From the NCBI GenBank assembly GCA_023231075.1, contig JALNWC010000177.1, positions 1 through 6,179 on the forward strand: 6,179 bases of DNA, read 5' to 3'. Both the position numbers and the translations under genes were made by a program. The notes under the pieces are model-generated. The model was not told the DNA's origin and made no database searches. It saw only the letters and a list, made by a program, of their open reading frames with translations. This DNA is from Rhodoferax sp. (lineage in GTDB: Bacteria; Pseudomonadota; Gammaproteobacteria; Burkholderiales; Burkholderiaceae_C). Positions 1 through 4,875 of the stretch are shown in pieces; position 1 is the first letter of the stretch, and each line of letters starts with the position of its first letter.

Positions 1-22
1 AGCGACGTGCTCTGACCCCAAC
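1..22. repeat. Partial copy of REP-like 56-bp repeat, cut by the window edge
   Basis: The first 22 bases are identical to positions 188-209 of the full repeat copy at 164-219. Only the right half of the hairpin (the arm TCTGACCC and the following CCAAC) is visible. The repeat presumably continues to the left of the window. After base 22 the similarity to the other copies becomes patchy. Confidence 0.8.
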
Positions 23-30
23 TAATCTAA

Positions 31-66
31 CTTTCATGGCGGCCATGCCACCCAGAAGCATGAAAG
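31..66. repeat. Inverted repeat CTTTCATG / CATGAAAG
   Basis: CTTTCATG at 31-38 is the exact reverse complement of CATGAAAG at 59-66, with a 20-base loop. The right arm can also pair with TTCTTTCA at 148-155 (TGAAAGAA at 61-68). The segment therefore has two mutually exclusive folds, the second enclosing the double hairpin at 73-140. Its function is unknown; it may be part of one larger palindromic element. Confidence 0.5.
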
Positions 67-72
67 AAGGCT

Positions 73-140
73 GTCATTGCGGACTTGATCCGCAATCCAT
101 GGCTCCGAATTCATGGATGCCGGATCAAGTCCGGCATGAC
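73..140. repeat. 68-bp double-hairpin palindromic repeat
   Basis: The element is a palindrome of palindromes. The outer arms are GTCAT (73-77) and ATGAC (136-140). The inner arms ATCCATG (95-101) and CATGGAT (112-118) flank a 10-base centre. Each half contains its own stem-loop: TGCGGA-N5-TCCGCA (78-94) and GCCGGA-N5-TCCGGC (119-135). The loops CTTGA and TCAAG are also complementary. From memory, this layout resembles short intergenic palindromes that are scattered in high copy in many proteobacterial genomes. Its copy number here cannot be seen from one window. Confidence 0.75.
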
Positions 141-163
141 ATGCATGTTCTTTCACGTTAAGA

Positions 164-219
164 CTTTGCGGGTCAGACCACTCGCGCAGCGACGTGCTCT
201 GACCCCAACCAATTAGATG
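164..219. repeat. REP-like repeat, full 56-bp copy with hairpin
   Basis: The unit starts CTTTGCGGGTCAGACCAC. It contains a strong hairpin: GGGTCAGACCAC (170-181) pairs with GTGCTCTGACCC (194-205) with one mismatch, and TCGC (182-185) pairs with GCGA (189-192) around a three-base GCA tip. The next copy begins exactly 56 bases later, at 220. Size, extragenic position and hairpin shape fit REP elements of the kind mobilised by RAYT transposases (IS200/IS605-related). That assignment is inferred from form; no RAYT gene is in the window. Confidence 0.75.
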
Positions 220-255
220 CTTTGCGGGTCAGACCACGCGCGCAGCGACGTGCTC
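220..255. repeat. REP-like repeat, truncated copy at the znuA 3' end
   Basis: This is a second tandem copy of the 56-bp unit. It is nearly identical to 164-199 (one visible substitution, G for T, in the loop region) and then stops abruptly at the znuA stop codon (256-254 on the minus strand). The right arm TCTGACCC is missing, so the full hairpin cannot form; a shorter CACG/CGTG pairing remains. In the znu message this repeat lies immediately after the stop codon, where REP sequences are known to protect or end transcripts. Confidence 0.7.
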
Positions 256-1171
256 AGTCATTCCGGCGCATGCCGGCGAGCAGTTGCGTGACGTTGTGCT
301 GCATCATCTTCAGGTAGCTTGAGCCCGGTTCCGCCGGGCCGGAAAGGGCATCGGAATACAGCGTGCCGCCCAGCGTGGCGCCGGCGTCCTTGCTGATCTG
401 CGCGATCAGCTTGGGGTTGCTCATGTTTTCAACAAAAACCGCCTTGATCTTTTCGCGTTTCATCTGGCGAATCAGTTCCGCCACGTGCTTGGCACTGGGC
501 GTGGTGTCGGCGTTGACGCCCTCGGGGGCCAAAAACTGGATCTGGTAATGCGCCGCAAAGTAGCCAAAGGCGTCGTGTGAGGTGATCACCTTGCGTTGGC
601 TTGCTGGCAGGGCGGCAAATTGCGCCCGTGCTTGGGCGTCGAAGTCTTTCAGCAGTGCGGCATAACGCGCGGCATTGGCCTGGTAACTGTCGGCACCTGC
701 CGGGTCCACTCTGGACAGGCCGGCGGCAATGTTCTGCACGTACAACACCACGTTGTCGGGGTTTTGCCAGGCGTGCGGGTCGGCGTGGTGGTGGCCGAGG
801 CTGTCGCCAGCGTCGTCCAATTGAAGCGGCTTGACGCCGCGCGAGGCCACCACCATGGCGCCCTGGTAGGCGGCTGATTTGGCCAGTTTTTCGGCCCAGG
901 GTTCAAAGTTGAGCCCATTGATGACAAACAGGCGCGCTTTCAAAACGGCCCTGGCGTCGGCGGGTCTGGGCTCAAAGCTGTGGGCATCGGCATTCGGCCC
1001 GACCAGGGTCGTGACCTGCACACGCGCGCCGCCCACCACCTGCACCAGGTCGCCGAGAATGCTGAACGAGGCCACCACCGGAATCGGCGCTGCGGCCAGG
1101 GTCGGCAAAGGGAGCAAGCCGCTCAGGGCGAGCGCCGACAGGGTGAGAAGTTTGAGGGTATTGCGTTTCAT
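254..1171 (-). CDS. znuA: Zinc/manganese ABC transporter periplasmic binding protein (ZnuA/TroA family)
   Basis: This is the metal-capturing lipoprotein-like or soluble periplasmic partner of a Zn/Mn importer, 305 aa from the ATG at 1171. Residues 1-27 form a Sec signal peptide (MKRN, a hydrophobic core, then LAAA). There is no lipobox cysteine, so the mature protein is probably soluble. The cluster A-I fold is recognisable from VVASFSILGDLV near residue 32, and its metal ligands are readable as H64 (NADAHSFEP), H133 (DPHAWQNP), H199 (TSHDAFGY) and D274 (LYSDALS). The His-rich loop of classical ZnuA is reduced to GHHHADPH (126-133). The start was chosen at ATG because a TTG three codons upstream would overlap the permease stop. 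The gene is last in its operon, 5 bases after the permease. The divergent Zur-like regulator favours zinc as substrate, although the three-His-plus-Asp site also fits manganese binders. Confidence 0.93.
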   Translation of the reverse strand: MKRNTLKLLTLSALALSGLLPLPTLAAAPIPVVASFSILGDLVQVVGGARVQVTTLVGPNADAHSFEPRPADARAVLKARLFVINGLNFEPWAEKLAKSAAYQGAMVVASRGVKPLQLDDAGDSLGHHHADPHAWQNPDNVVLYVQNIAAGLSRVDPAGADSYQANAARYAALLKDFDAQARAQFAALPASQRKVITSHDAFGYFAAHYQIQFLAPEGVNADTTPSAKHVAELIRQMKREKIKAVFVENMSNPKLIAQISKDAGATLGGTLYSDALSGPAEPGSSYLKMMQHNVTQLLAGMRRND

Positions 1172-1176
1172 GAAAT

Positions 1177-2064
1177 TCAACCCACCCGGTGCGGGCGTCT
1201 GAGCGCCTGGGGCAACCAGCCGCCGGGGGCCACCAGCAAAGACATGCCATACAGCACGCCGGCGCAGCCAATGATGGTGGGTCCGCTGGGTGTGTCGAAG
1301 TGGTAAGACAGCAACAGCCCGACGCTGCCAGCCAGCGTGGCCTGGGCGCTGGCGTTGACCAGTTGCGCGCTTAAAGAGTCGTGCCAGAGCCGGGCTGACA
1401 CGGCTGGCAGCATCATCAGGCCCACCGCCATCAGCGTGCCCAGGGTCTGAAAACCGGCCACCAGGTTGACCACCACCAGCATCAAAAAAGCCTGCTGCCA
1501 GATCCCGCCACGGCGGCCCCAGCCGCGTCCGGACGCGGCGGCCAGAAACACCGGGTCAAAGCTTTCCAGCACCAGACCGCGGTACAGCGCCGCCAGGGCG
1601 ATCACGCTGACGCTGGCCACGCTGACCACCAGCAGCAACCCGGCGCCATCCACCCCCAGCGCACTGCCGAACAAAATGTGCAGCAGGTCGAGTTGGGTGC
1701 CCTGGCGCGACAACAGCGTGACCCCCAGCGCCAGCGCGAGCAGGTAGATGGCGGCCAGACTGGCGTCTTCTTTCAGGGTGGTGAAGCGGCTGATGAAACC
1801 GGCCAGGCCGGCGGCCAACATGCCCGAGATCACGCCACCGGCAGCCATGGCGGTCAGCGACAGGCCAGAAAACATGAAACCAATCGCCACGCCCGGCAGC
1901 ACGGCGTGGCTGATGGCGTCGCCCAGCAGGCTCATGCGCCGCAGCGTCAGGAACACGCCAAGGGGCGCGGCGCTCACGGCGAGCGCGAGCGTGGCCACCA
2001 GCGCGCGGCGCATGAAGGCAAATTCGGCAAACGGGCCAATCACCCAGTCCCACAGCGCCATCAT
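1177..2064 (-). CDS. znuB: Zinc/manganese ABC transporter membrane permease (ZnuB family)
   Basis: This is the inner-membrane channel subunit, 295 aa, of the ABC-3 permease family, which works as a dimer with the ATPase encoded just upstream. About eight hydrophobic spans are visible, roughly at residues 20-41, 55-68, 70-92, 101-118, 141-160, 191-224 (two spans) and 241-279 (last spans). The family hallmark GDAISHAVLPGVAIGF is at 48-63. It follows LRRMSLL, which matches the usual cytoplasmic side of the first loop. Reading could begin from a TTG further upstream, but the ATG at 2064 overlaps the ATPase stop as ATGA and is followed by a second ATG, so translational coupling is very likely. Length is normal for the family. 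The protein ends in a short basic tail (RRPHRVG). Confidence 0.93.
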   Translation of the reverse strand: MMALWDWVIGPFAEFAFMRRALVATLALAVSAAPLGVFLTLRRMSLLGDAISHAVLPGVAIGFMFSGLSLTAMAAGGVISGMLAAGLAGFISRFTTLKEDASLAAIYLLALALGVTLLSRQGTQLDLLHILFGSALGVDGAGLLLVVSVASVSVIALAALYRGLVLESFDPVFLAAASGRGWGRRGGIWQQAFLMLVVVNLVAGFQTLGTLMAVGLMMLPAVSARLWHDSLSAQLVNASAQATLAGSVGLLLSYHFDTPSGPTIIGCAGVLYGMSLLVAPGGWLPQALRRPHRVG

Positions 2065-2822
2065 GCGCTGGCCTCGTCGGTGTGGCAAATGTCGGCGCTG
2101 TCGTCCCAGGCCTCGGCAAGCCTGCGCGCGCGCTGCAAGTTGGCTTGCGTCAATACCTCTGCGGTGTTGCCCCAGGCCACCAGTTCACGCGCCAGTAGCA
2201 CCGTCTGGTCAAAGTGGGCGCTGACCTGCGCGTCGTCGTGCAGCACGGCAATCACGGTGCGGCCCTCGGTGTGCCAATGTTTGATGAGGTCCAGCAGCGC
2301 CGCCGTGGTGCGCGAGTCCATGGCGTTGAAGGGTTCATCGAGCAAAATCAAATCGGCGTCCTGCACCAGCAGGCGCGCAAACAGCACGCGCTGAAATTGC
2401 CCGCTCGACAGCGAGCCCACGGGGCGCGCCTCAAAACCCTCCAGCCCGACCTGGTGAATGGCGGCGTCGGCCCGCGCCAGCAGGTCGGCATGGACCCCGC
2501 CCCAGGCACCCAAAGCGTTCCAGCAACCCAGCAGCACGCAGTCGCGCACCGGCATCGGAAAACTGCGGTCGATCTCGGTCATTTGCGGCAGGTAGGCGAT
2601 GCGCTCGCGCGGCGTGTCCACCTGCACGCGCCCGCCCGAGAGTTTGAGCAAGCCCATGATGCTTTTCAGCAGGGTGCTTTTGCCCGATCCGTTGGGGCCA
2701 ATCACCGCGCTGAGCGAGCCGGTGGCAAACTGCCCGCTGATGTGGTGCAGGGCCGGGTGCTGGCGGTAGCTCACCGTCAGGTTGTCAAGCCTTACCACGG
2801 ACTTGCCCCCATGTTGGCCCAC
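2061..2822 (-). CDS. znuC: Zinc/manganese ABC transporter ATP-binding protein (ZnuC family)
   Basis: This is the cytoplasmic ATPase that powers metal import. All nucleotide-binding motifs are present: Walker A GPNGSGKST (42-50), Q-loop YLPQ (77-80), signature LSSGQFQR (138-145, with Ser for the usual Gly), Walker B LILLDEP (158-164), D-loop NAMD (166-169) and the switch His in VLHDD (H195). YLPQMTEIDRSFPMPVRD is typical of metal-type rather than iron-siderophore ATPases. The start is ambiguous. The frame opens with GTG at 2822, overlapping the upstream miniprotein gene by 31 bases. A second GTG at 2798 overlaps its stop codon as GTGGTAA, has a GGGGG tract at a proper distance and gives a protein starting VVRLDNLTV, which is more typical. 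From 2822 the length is 253 aa. The C-terminus lacks the His-rich tail of E. coli ZnuC, and ends with the stop overlapping znuB. Confidence 0.93.
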   Translation of the reverse strand: MGQHGGKSVVRLDNLTVSYRQHPALHHISGQFATGSLSAVIGPNGSGKSTLLKSIMGLLKLSGGRVQVDTPRERIAYLPQMTEIDRSFPMPVRDCVLLGCWNALGAWGGVHADLLARADAAIHQVGLEGFEARPVGSLSSGQFQRVLFARLLVQDADLILLDEPFNAMDSRTTAALLDLIKHWHTEGRTVIAVLHDDAQVSAHFDQTVLLARELVAWGNTAEVLTQANLQRARRLAEAWDDSADICHTDEASA

Positions 2823-2989
2823 CCCACCGCCAGCCAGAGCGCCAGCACCAGCGGCAGCACGGCCAGCACCCGGCGCCAGGCGGGCCAGGCCAGCACGCTC
2901 AAGCCTCGGGTCGGCTTGGCGACGGGGTGCGCCGCAGGGTGGTGCGGACTGTCGTGGATGTGCTGGTGTGGCGGGAGGGCGTGCATCAT
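2792..2989 (-). CDS. His-rich single-span membrane miniprotein leading the zinc-uptake operon
   Basis: I do not recognise a named family. The 65-aa protein has seven histidines within its first 21 residues (positions 3, 8, 10, 12, 16, 17, 21), then a basic stretch (KPTRG, WRR at 38-40) and one hydrophobic span at about 41-57. The end is NMGASPW. The positive-inside rule puts the His-rich segment in the cytoplasm. Third codon positions are almost all G or C, as in the neighbouring genes, which supports real coding. It is first in the operon, 116 bases from the regulator, and its stop overlaps the start region of the ATPase, so it is probably co-translated. A TTG start at 3025 is possible but lies within the operator region, so the ATG pair at 2989/2986 is preferred. 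No good Shine-Dalgarno sequence is visible. A role in zinc binding, delivery or transporter assembly is inferred only from composition and position. Confidence 0.62.
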   Translation of the reverse strand: MMHALPPHQHIHDSPHHPAAHPVAKPTRGLSVLAWPAWRRVLAVLPLVLALWLAVGWANMGASPW

Positions 2990-3020
2990 GGCGTCATCGA
3001 AGGGTGAATTGCTGCAATAA

Positions 3021-3035
3021 TGCAACTGAATTGCA
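3021..3035. promoter_or_regulatory. Candidate Zur operator, copy 1
   Basis: TGCAACTGAATTGCA is a perfect inverted repeat of TGCAA around a 5-base centre. It lies 32 bases upstream of the miniprotein ATG and shares the core GCAACTnAATTGC with copy 2, 26 bp away. AT-rich palindromes in the divergent promoter of a Fur-family gene and its metal-uptake operon are typical operators. I have not matched it to a published Zur box. Confidence 0.6.
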
Positions 3036-3046
3036 CTAGAGTTTAT

Positions 3047-3061
3047 CGCAACTCAATTGCA
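3047..3061. promoter_or_regulatory. Candidate Zur operator, copy 2
   Basis: CGCAACTCAATTGCA repeats the GCAA-N5-TTGC palindrome of copy 1, with 13 of 15 bases identical. It lies 44 bases upstream of the regulator ATG. The spacing between centres is 26 bp, about two and a half helical turns. Promoter hexamers for either direction are weak here. A minus-strand TTGCAA (3062-3057) 16 bases from TCTAGT is possible, which would place the start of the znu message within these sites. Confidence 0.6.
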
Positions 3062-3105
3062 ATAAATCATCCCGTAGAAAATTCCTCACCAGAAACCCCC
3101 ATGCC

Positions 3106-3636
3106 ATGGCTACCGCGCCTTCGTTACCCCTTGTTGACCCGATCGATGCCTTGCTGTCCGCCCACGGCCTGCGCCGCACCGGTGCTGCGCGCCGGGTGTT
3201 GGGTTGGTTGCTGGCGCACCCGGACACCAGTTACACCCACGCCCAGTTGCAAAGCGCTTTGCAAAACAAGCCGCTGGCCGAGGGGCCCGGTGAATCCGGC
3301 AGCGCGCTGGACCGGGTCACGCTGTACCGGCTGATTGACCGACTGACCCAAGTGGGCCTGTTGTTGTGCCGGGTTGATGTGCACCGGGTGCGGCGCTACC
3401 AGGCCATGCCTGCCAGCGTGCACGCCCTGCCGCACTTTGAGTGCCAAAGTTGCCACCGTGACCAGCCCTTGCAGGGGGCGCTGCAAGGCAATGCGCTGGA
3501 TCTTGAGGTGGCGGCACAAAATGCCTTGCAGGCACTGAAAGTTCTGGGCTACCAGGGCCTGAGCCTGGACCTGGCGGTGCGCGGTGTCTGTGCCGACTGT
3601 GCCACCGCGGCTCACACCCACCGTGATGCTTCATGA
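3106..3636 (+). CDS. zur: Fur-family transcriptional regulator, probable zinc uptake regulator Zur
   Basis: This is a metal-sensing dimeric repressor of 176 aa. The N-terminal winged helix (about 12-95) includes the recognition segment RVTLYRLIDRLTQVGLL (70-86), the usual TVYRtLd...GLv signature of Fur proteins. A loop of about 14 residues (PLAEGPGESGSALD, 56-69) precedes it. The dimerisation domain follows, with HALPHFECQSCH (106-117), giving the first structural-zinc pair C113/C116, and CADC (162-165), giving the second pair C162/C165. The tail contains H170 and H172. The Zur rather than Fur identity rests on the divergent zinc-type transporter and shared operator region, and no biochemical distinction is visible. 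An ATG at 3101 is out of frame; the ATG at 3106 begins the protein. No Shine-Dalgarno sequence is evident. Confidence 0.88.
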   Translation: MATAPSLPLVDPIDALLSAHGLRRTGAARRVLGWLLAHPDTSYTHAQLQSALQNKPLAEGPGESGSALDRVTLYRLIDRLTQVGLLLCRVDVHRVRRYQAMPASVHALPHFECQSCHRDQPLQGALQGNALDLEVAAQNALQALKVLGYQGLSLDLAVRGVCADCATAAHTHRDAS

Positions 3637-3670
3637 GCCTGGCGCCGCGCCTGACTTATTTTCTGAAAAC

Positions 3671-3684
3671 TTGATACAGATCAG
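3671..3684 (+). promoter_or_regulatory. FNR/ANR-type box
   Basis: TTGAT-ACAG-ATCAG matches the FNR-family consensus TTGAT-N4-ATCAA at nine of ten defined bases. Its centre (3677.5) is about 62 bases upstream of the transcription start predicted from the promoter at 3704-3733, the classical class I activation distance for FNR and CRP. This suggests oxygen-responsive activation of the DUF3149-type gene that follows. Confidence 0.55.
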
Positions 3685-3703
3685 ATTTGAAATTGAGGCG
3701 GTA

Positions 3704-3733
3704 TTGACAGTTCGATCAAAGTTCCATTATTCT
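3704..3733 (+). promoter_or_regulatory. Sigma-70 promoter of the DUF3149-type gene
   Basis: A perfect TTGACA at 3704-3709 is followed after 18 bases by TATTCT (3728-3733), four of six matches to TATAAT. The start of transcription would be near 3740, leaving a leader of about 23 bases. That leader contains AAGGA (3750-3754), 8 bases from the ATG, as a ribosome binding site. Confidence 0.6.
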
Positions 3734-3762
3734 GACGATTGACATCTTTAAGGACGCCCCCC

Positions 3763-3906
3763 ATGAAAGCTCTCCAGGACCTTTTTTCTACCGACTACGG
3801 CATCATGAGCGTCGTGGTGATCGCCGCCATCATTGTTGGTGTGGGCGTGGCCTACGGGGTGTTGAAATCAAAAATGGCCGAAAGCGCCAAAAACGCCGGC
3901 AAGTGA
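3763..3906 (+). CDS. DUF3149-type small membrane protein
   Basis: The product is 47 aa, MKALQDLFSTDYGIMS and onward. One hydrophobic span covers about residues 14-34 (IMSVVVIAAIIVGVGVAYGV), followed by a polar, lysine-rich tail (LKSKMAESAKNAGK). The start LxDLFsTDyGiMS, the length and the single span match what I recall of the DUF3149 family of betaproteobacterial small proteins, whose function is not known. The N-terminus is short and the Lys-rich tail is probably cytoplasmic. The gene stands alone, with its own promoter, an FNR-type box, a good ribosome binding site and an intrinsic terminator. That makes it a complete monocistronic unit. A role under low oxygen is suggested only by the FNR-type site. 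Confidence 0.85.
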   Translation: MKALQDLFSTDYGIMSVVVIAAIIVGVGVAYGVLKSKMAESAKNAGK

Positions 3907-3924
3907 CAAGCCGGCTCTTGCGGC

Positions 3925-3945
3925 AGGGGCTTCGTGCCCTTTTTT
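3925..3945 (+). terminator. Intrinsic terminator of the DUF3149-type gene
   Basis: AGGGGC (3925-3930) pairs with GCCCTT (3936-3941), including one G-U pair, around the loop TTCGT. A run of six T (3940-3945) follows. It lies 18 bases after the stop codon. It should isolate the small gene from what lies downstream. Confidence 0.8.
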
Positions 3946-3993
3946 CGGCCAAAGGGCAACGACCATCGGCCGTTTTCAAGCTGCTTGCCTGTC

Positions 3994-4122
3994 GTGAACA
4001 ACCCGGTTTTAAGCGGCATCATTCACCCGGTACCCCTGCCCATCATCCTGGGTCTGCTGTTGGCGCAGACTGGCCTGGCGACCGTCACCTTGGTGATGCC
4101 GCTGGTGGGGCTGCTGCCCTAA
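3994..4122 (+). CDS. Doubtful 42-aa hydrophobic reading frame
   Basis: I do not recognise this product. A frame starting at GTG 3994 encodes 42 residues, mostly hydrophobic (PLPIILGLLLAQTGLATV and then LVMPLVGLLP). Third codon positions are mostly G or C, as in real genes here. The stop overlaps the pdxH stop region by four bases in a convergent arrangement. Against it: no ribosome binding site, no promoter after the terminator at 3945, and no known family. It could be a gene remnant. If it is not real, positions 3946-4118 hold nothing else that I can identify; there is no T-rich terminator for pdxH, only a short GGGC-AGCA-GCCC stem next to its stop. Confidence 0.25.
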   Translation: MNNPVLSGIIHPVPLPIILGLLLAQTGLATVTLVMPLVGLLP

Positions 4123-4769
4123 GGGGCCAGGCGCTCCAGAATCCAGTGCGGCTCGGTGGTGCCTGATGGGTCCAGGCGGTATTGCAGCCGGTCATGCAGC
4201 CGGCTTTTGCGTCCCTGCCAGAATTGCCATTGGTCGGGCTTGAGCCGGTAGCCGCCCCAGTGTGGCGGGCGCGGCGGATGGAGTAAAAACCGGGCGCCGT
4301 AGCGGGCCGCATTGGCCACCAGCACGCCGCGACCCGAGATCACCTGGCTTTGCGGGCTGGCCCAGGCGCCAATGCGCGAGTCCAATGGGCGACTGTGAAA
4401 GTAGGCATCGCTTTCTTCATCACTGACCTTCTCCACCAGACCCTCGATGCGCACCACGCGCTCCAGTTCGACCCAGTGGAACTGCAGGGCGGCAAAAGGG
4501 TTCCCGGCCAGTTCCTGACCCTTGCGGCTGTCATAGTTGGTGAACCAGGTGATGCCGCGCTCGTCATAGCCCTTGATCAGCACCACGCGTGTGCTGGGGC
4601 GCAGGTTGCTGGCCACGGTGGCCACCGTCATGGCGTTGGGCTCGGGCACTTCGGCCGAAATGGCTTCCTTGAGCCATTGTTCGAACTGTTTCAGGGGATC
4701 GGCGTGGGAGGCGTCTTCGTTGAGTTCGGCACGTTCGTAGCTTTTACGGAGGTCGGCAAGATGGGTCAT
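4119..4769 (-). CDS. pdxH: Pyridoxine/pyridoxamine 5'-phosphate oxidase
   Basis: This is an FMN-dependent cytoplasmic enzyme that oxidises pyridoxine or pyridoxamine 5'-phosphate to pyridoxal 5'-phosphate, the last step of vitamin B6 synthesis and salvage. Its 216 aa is normal length. Family blocks are read in order: ADLRKSYERAEL (5-16, substrate-contacting Arg and Tyr), RVVLIKGYDERG (61-72) and FTNYDSRKG (76-84) for FMN phosphate binding, FHWVELERVVRIEG (97-110), SRPLDSRIGAWASPQSQV (126-143), PPHWGGYRL (168-176) and FWQGRKSRLHDRL (183-195) with the active-site R190 and H192. The C-terminus ERLAP is the conserved family ending. The ATG at 4769 gives the standard N-terminus. No Shine-Dalgarno sequence precedes it; instead a TATACT box ends seven bases before the start (see findings). 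The gene is convergent with the small reading frame downstream and divergent from edd. Confidence 0.97.
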   Translation of the reverse strand: MTHLADLRKSYERAELNEDASHADPLKQFEQWLKEAISAEVPEPNAMTVATVASNLRPSTRVVLIKGYDERGITWFTNYDSRKGQELAGNPFAALQFHWVELERVVRIEGLVEKVSDEESDAYFHSRPLDSRIGAWASPQSQVISGRGVLVANAARYGARFLLHPPRPPHWGGYRLKPDQWQFWQGRKSRLHDRLQYRLDPSGTTEPHWILERLAP

Positions 4770-4775
4770 GCCGGA

Positions 4776-4781
4776 AGTATA
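4776..4781 (-). promoter_or_regulatory. Candidate -10 box for leaderless pdxH transcription
   Basis: On the minus strand TATACT (4781-4776) matches TATAAT at five of six bases. Its last base is 7 nt from the A of the pdxH ATG, so transcription would begin at or beside the start codon. The -35 region is poor (AAAGCT at 17-bp spacing), so the promoter call is tentative. Confidence 0.4.
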
Positions 4782-4813
4782 GGGAATTCACTGCTGCGAG
4801 CTTTGTTGCGCAA

Positions 4814-4832
4814 TTGGTAAGCTGTTGGTAAC
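4814..4832. repeat. Direct repeats TTGGTAA in the pdxH-edd gap
   Basis: TTGGTAA occurs at 4814-4820 and TTGGTAAC at 4825-4832, eleven bases apart, about one helical turn. The second is the exact reverse complement of GTTACCAA at 4885-4892, which is part of the HexR-like palindrome. These may be extra half-sites for the same regulator. Confidence 0.4.
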
Positions 4833-4875
4833 TTTGATGCCCCGATGTTTTCCATTTACGGAGTAATATCACGGA

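Noticed and set aside
1..253. CRISPR array from the repeated units
   Set aside because: Copies are adjacent with a 56-bp period and no unique spacers of regular size, and each has an extended hairpin. This is a REP-like tandem repeat, and no cas gene is present.
1678..3020. Long plus-strand frames opposite znuB and znuC (1678-2394 and 2214-3020)
   Set aside because: Both are antisense to genes with complete, convincing ABC transporter motifs. Their products are Gln/Arg/His-rich without domain features.
2990..3025. TTG start at 3025 for the His-rich miniprotein
   Set aside because: It would place the start codon inside the candidate operator at 3021-3035 and add residues without support. The ATG pair at 2989/2986 is simpler.
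3020..3334. Plus-strand frame beginning in the zur-znu gap
   Set aside because: It begins in the operator region and runs out of frame through the regulator gene, whose own frame shows the Fur-family signature.
3704..3719. Second FNR-like box, TTGAC-N6-ATCAA
   Set aside because: The spacer is six bases instead of four and the left half is the -35 hexamer. It does not fit the FNR consensus geometry.
3895..3915. GCCGGC repeated at 3895-3900 and 3910-3915 as a possible terminator
   Set aside because: The hexamer is self-complementary, so the pairing is trivial. It has no T-run and spans the stop codon. The hairpin at 3925-3945 is the better terminator.
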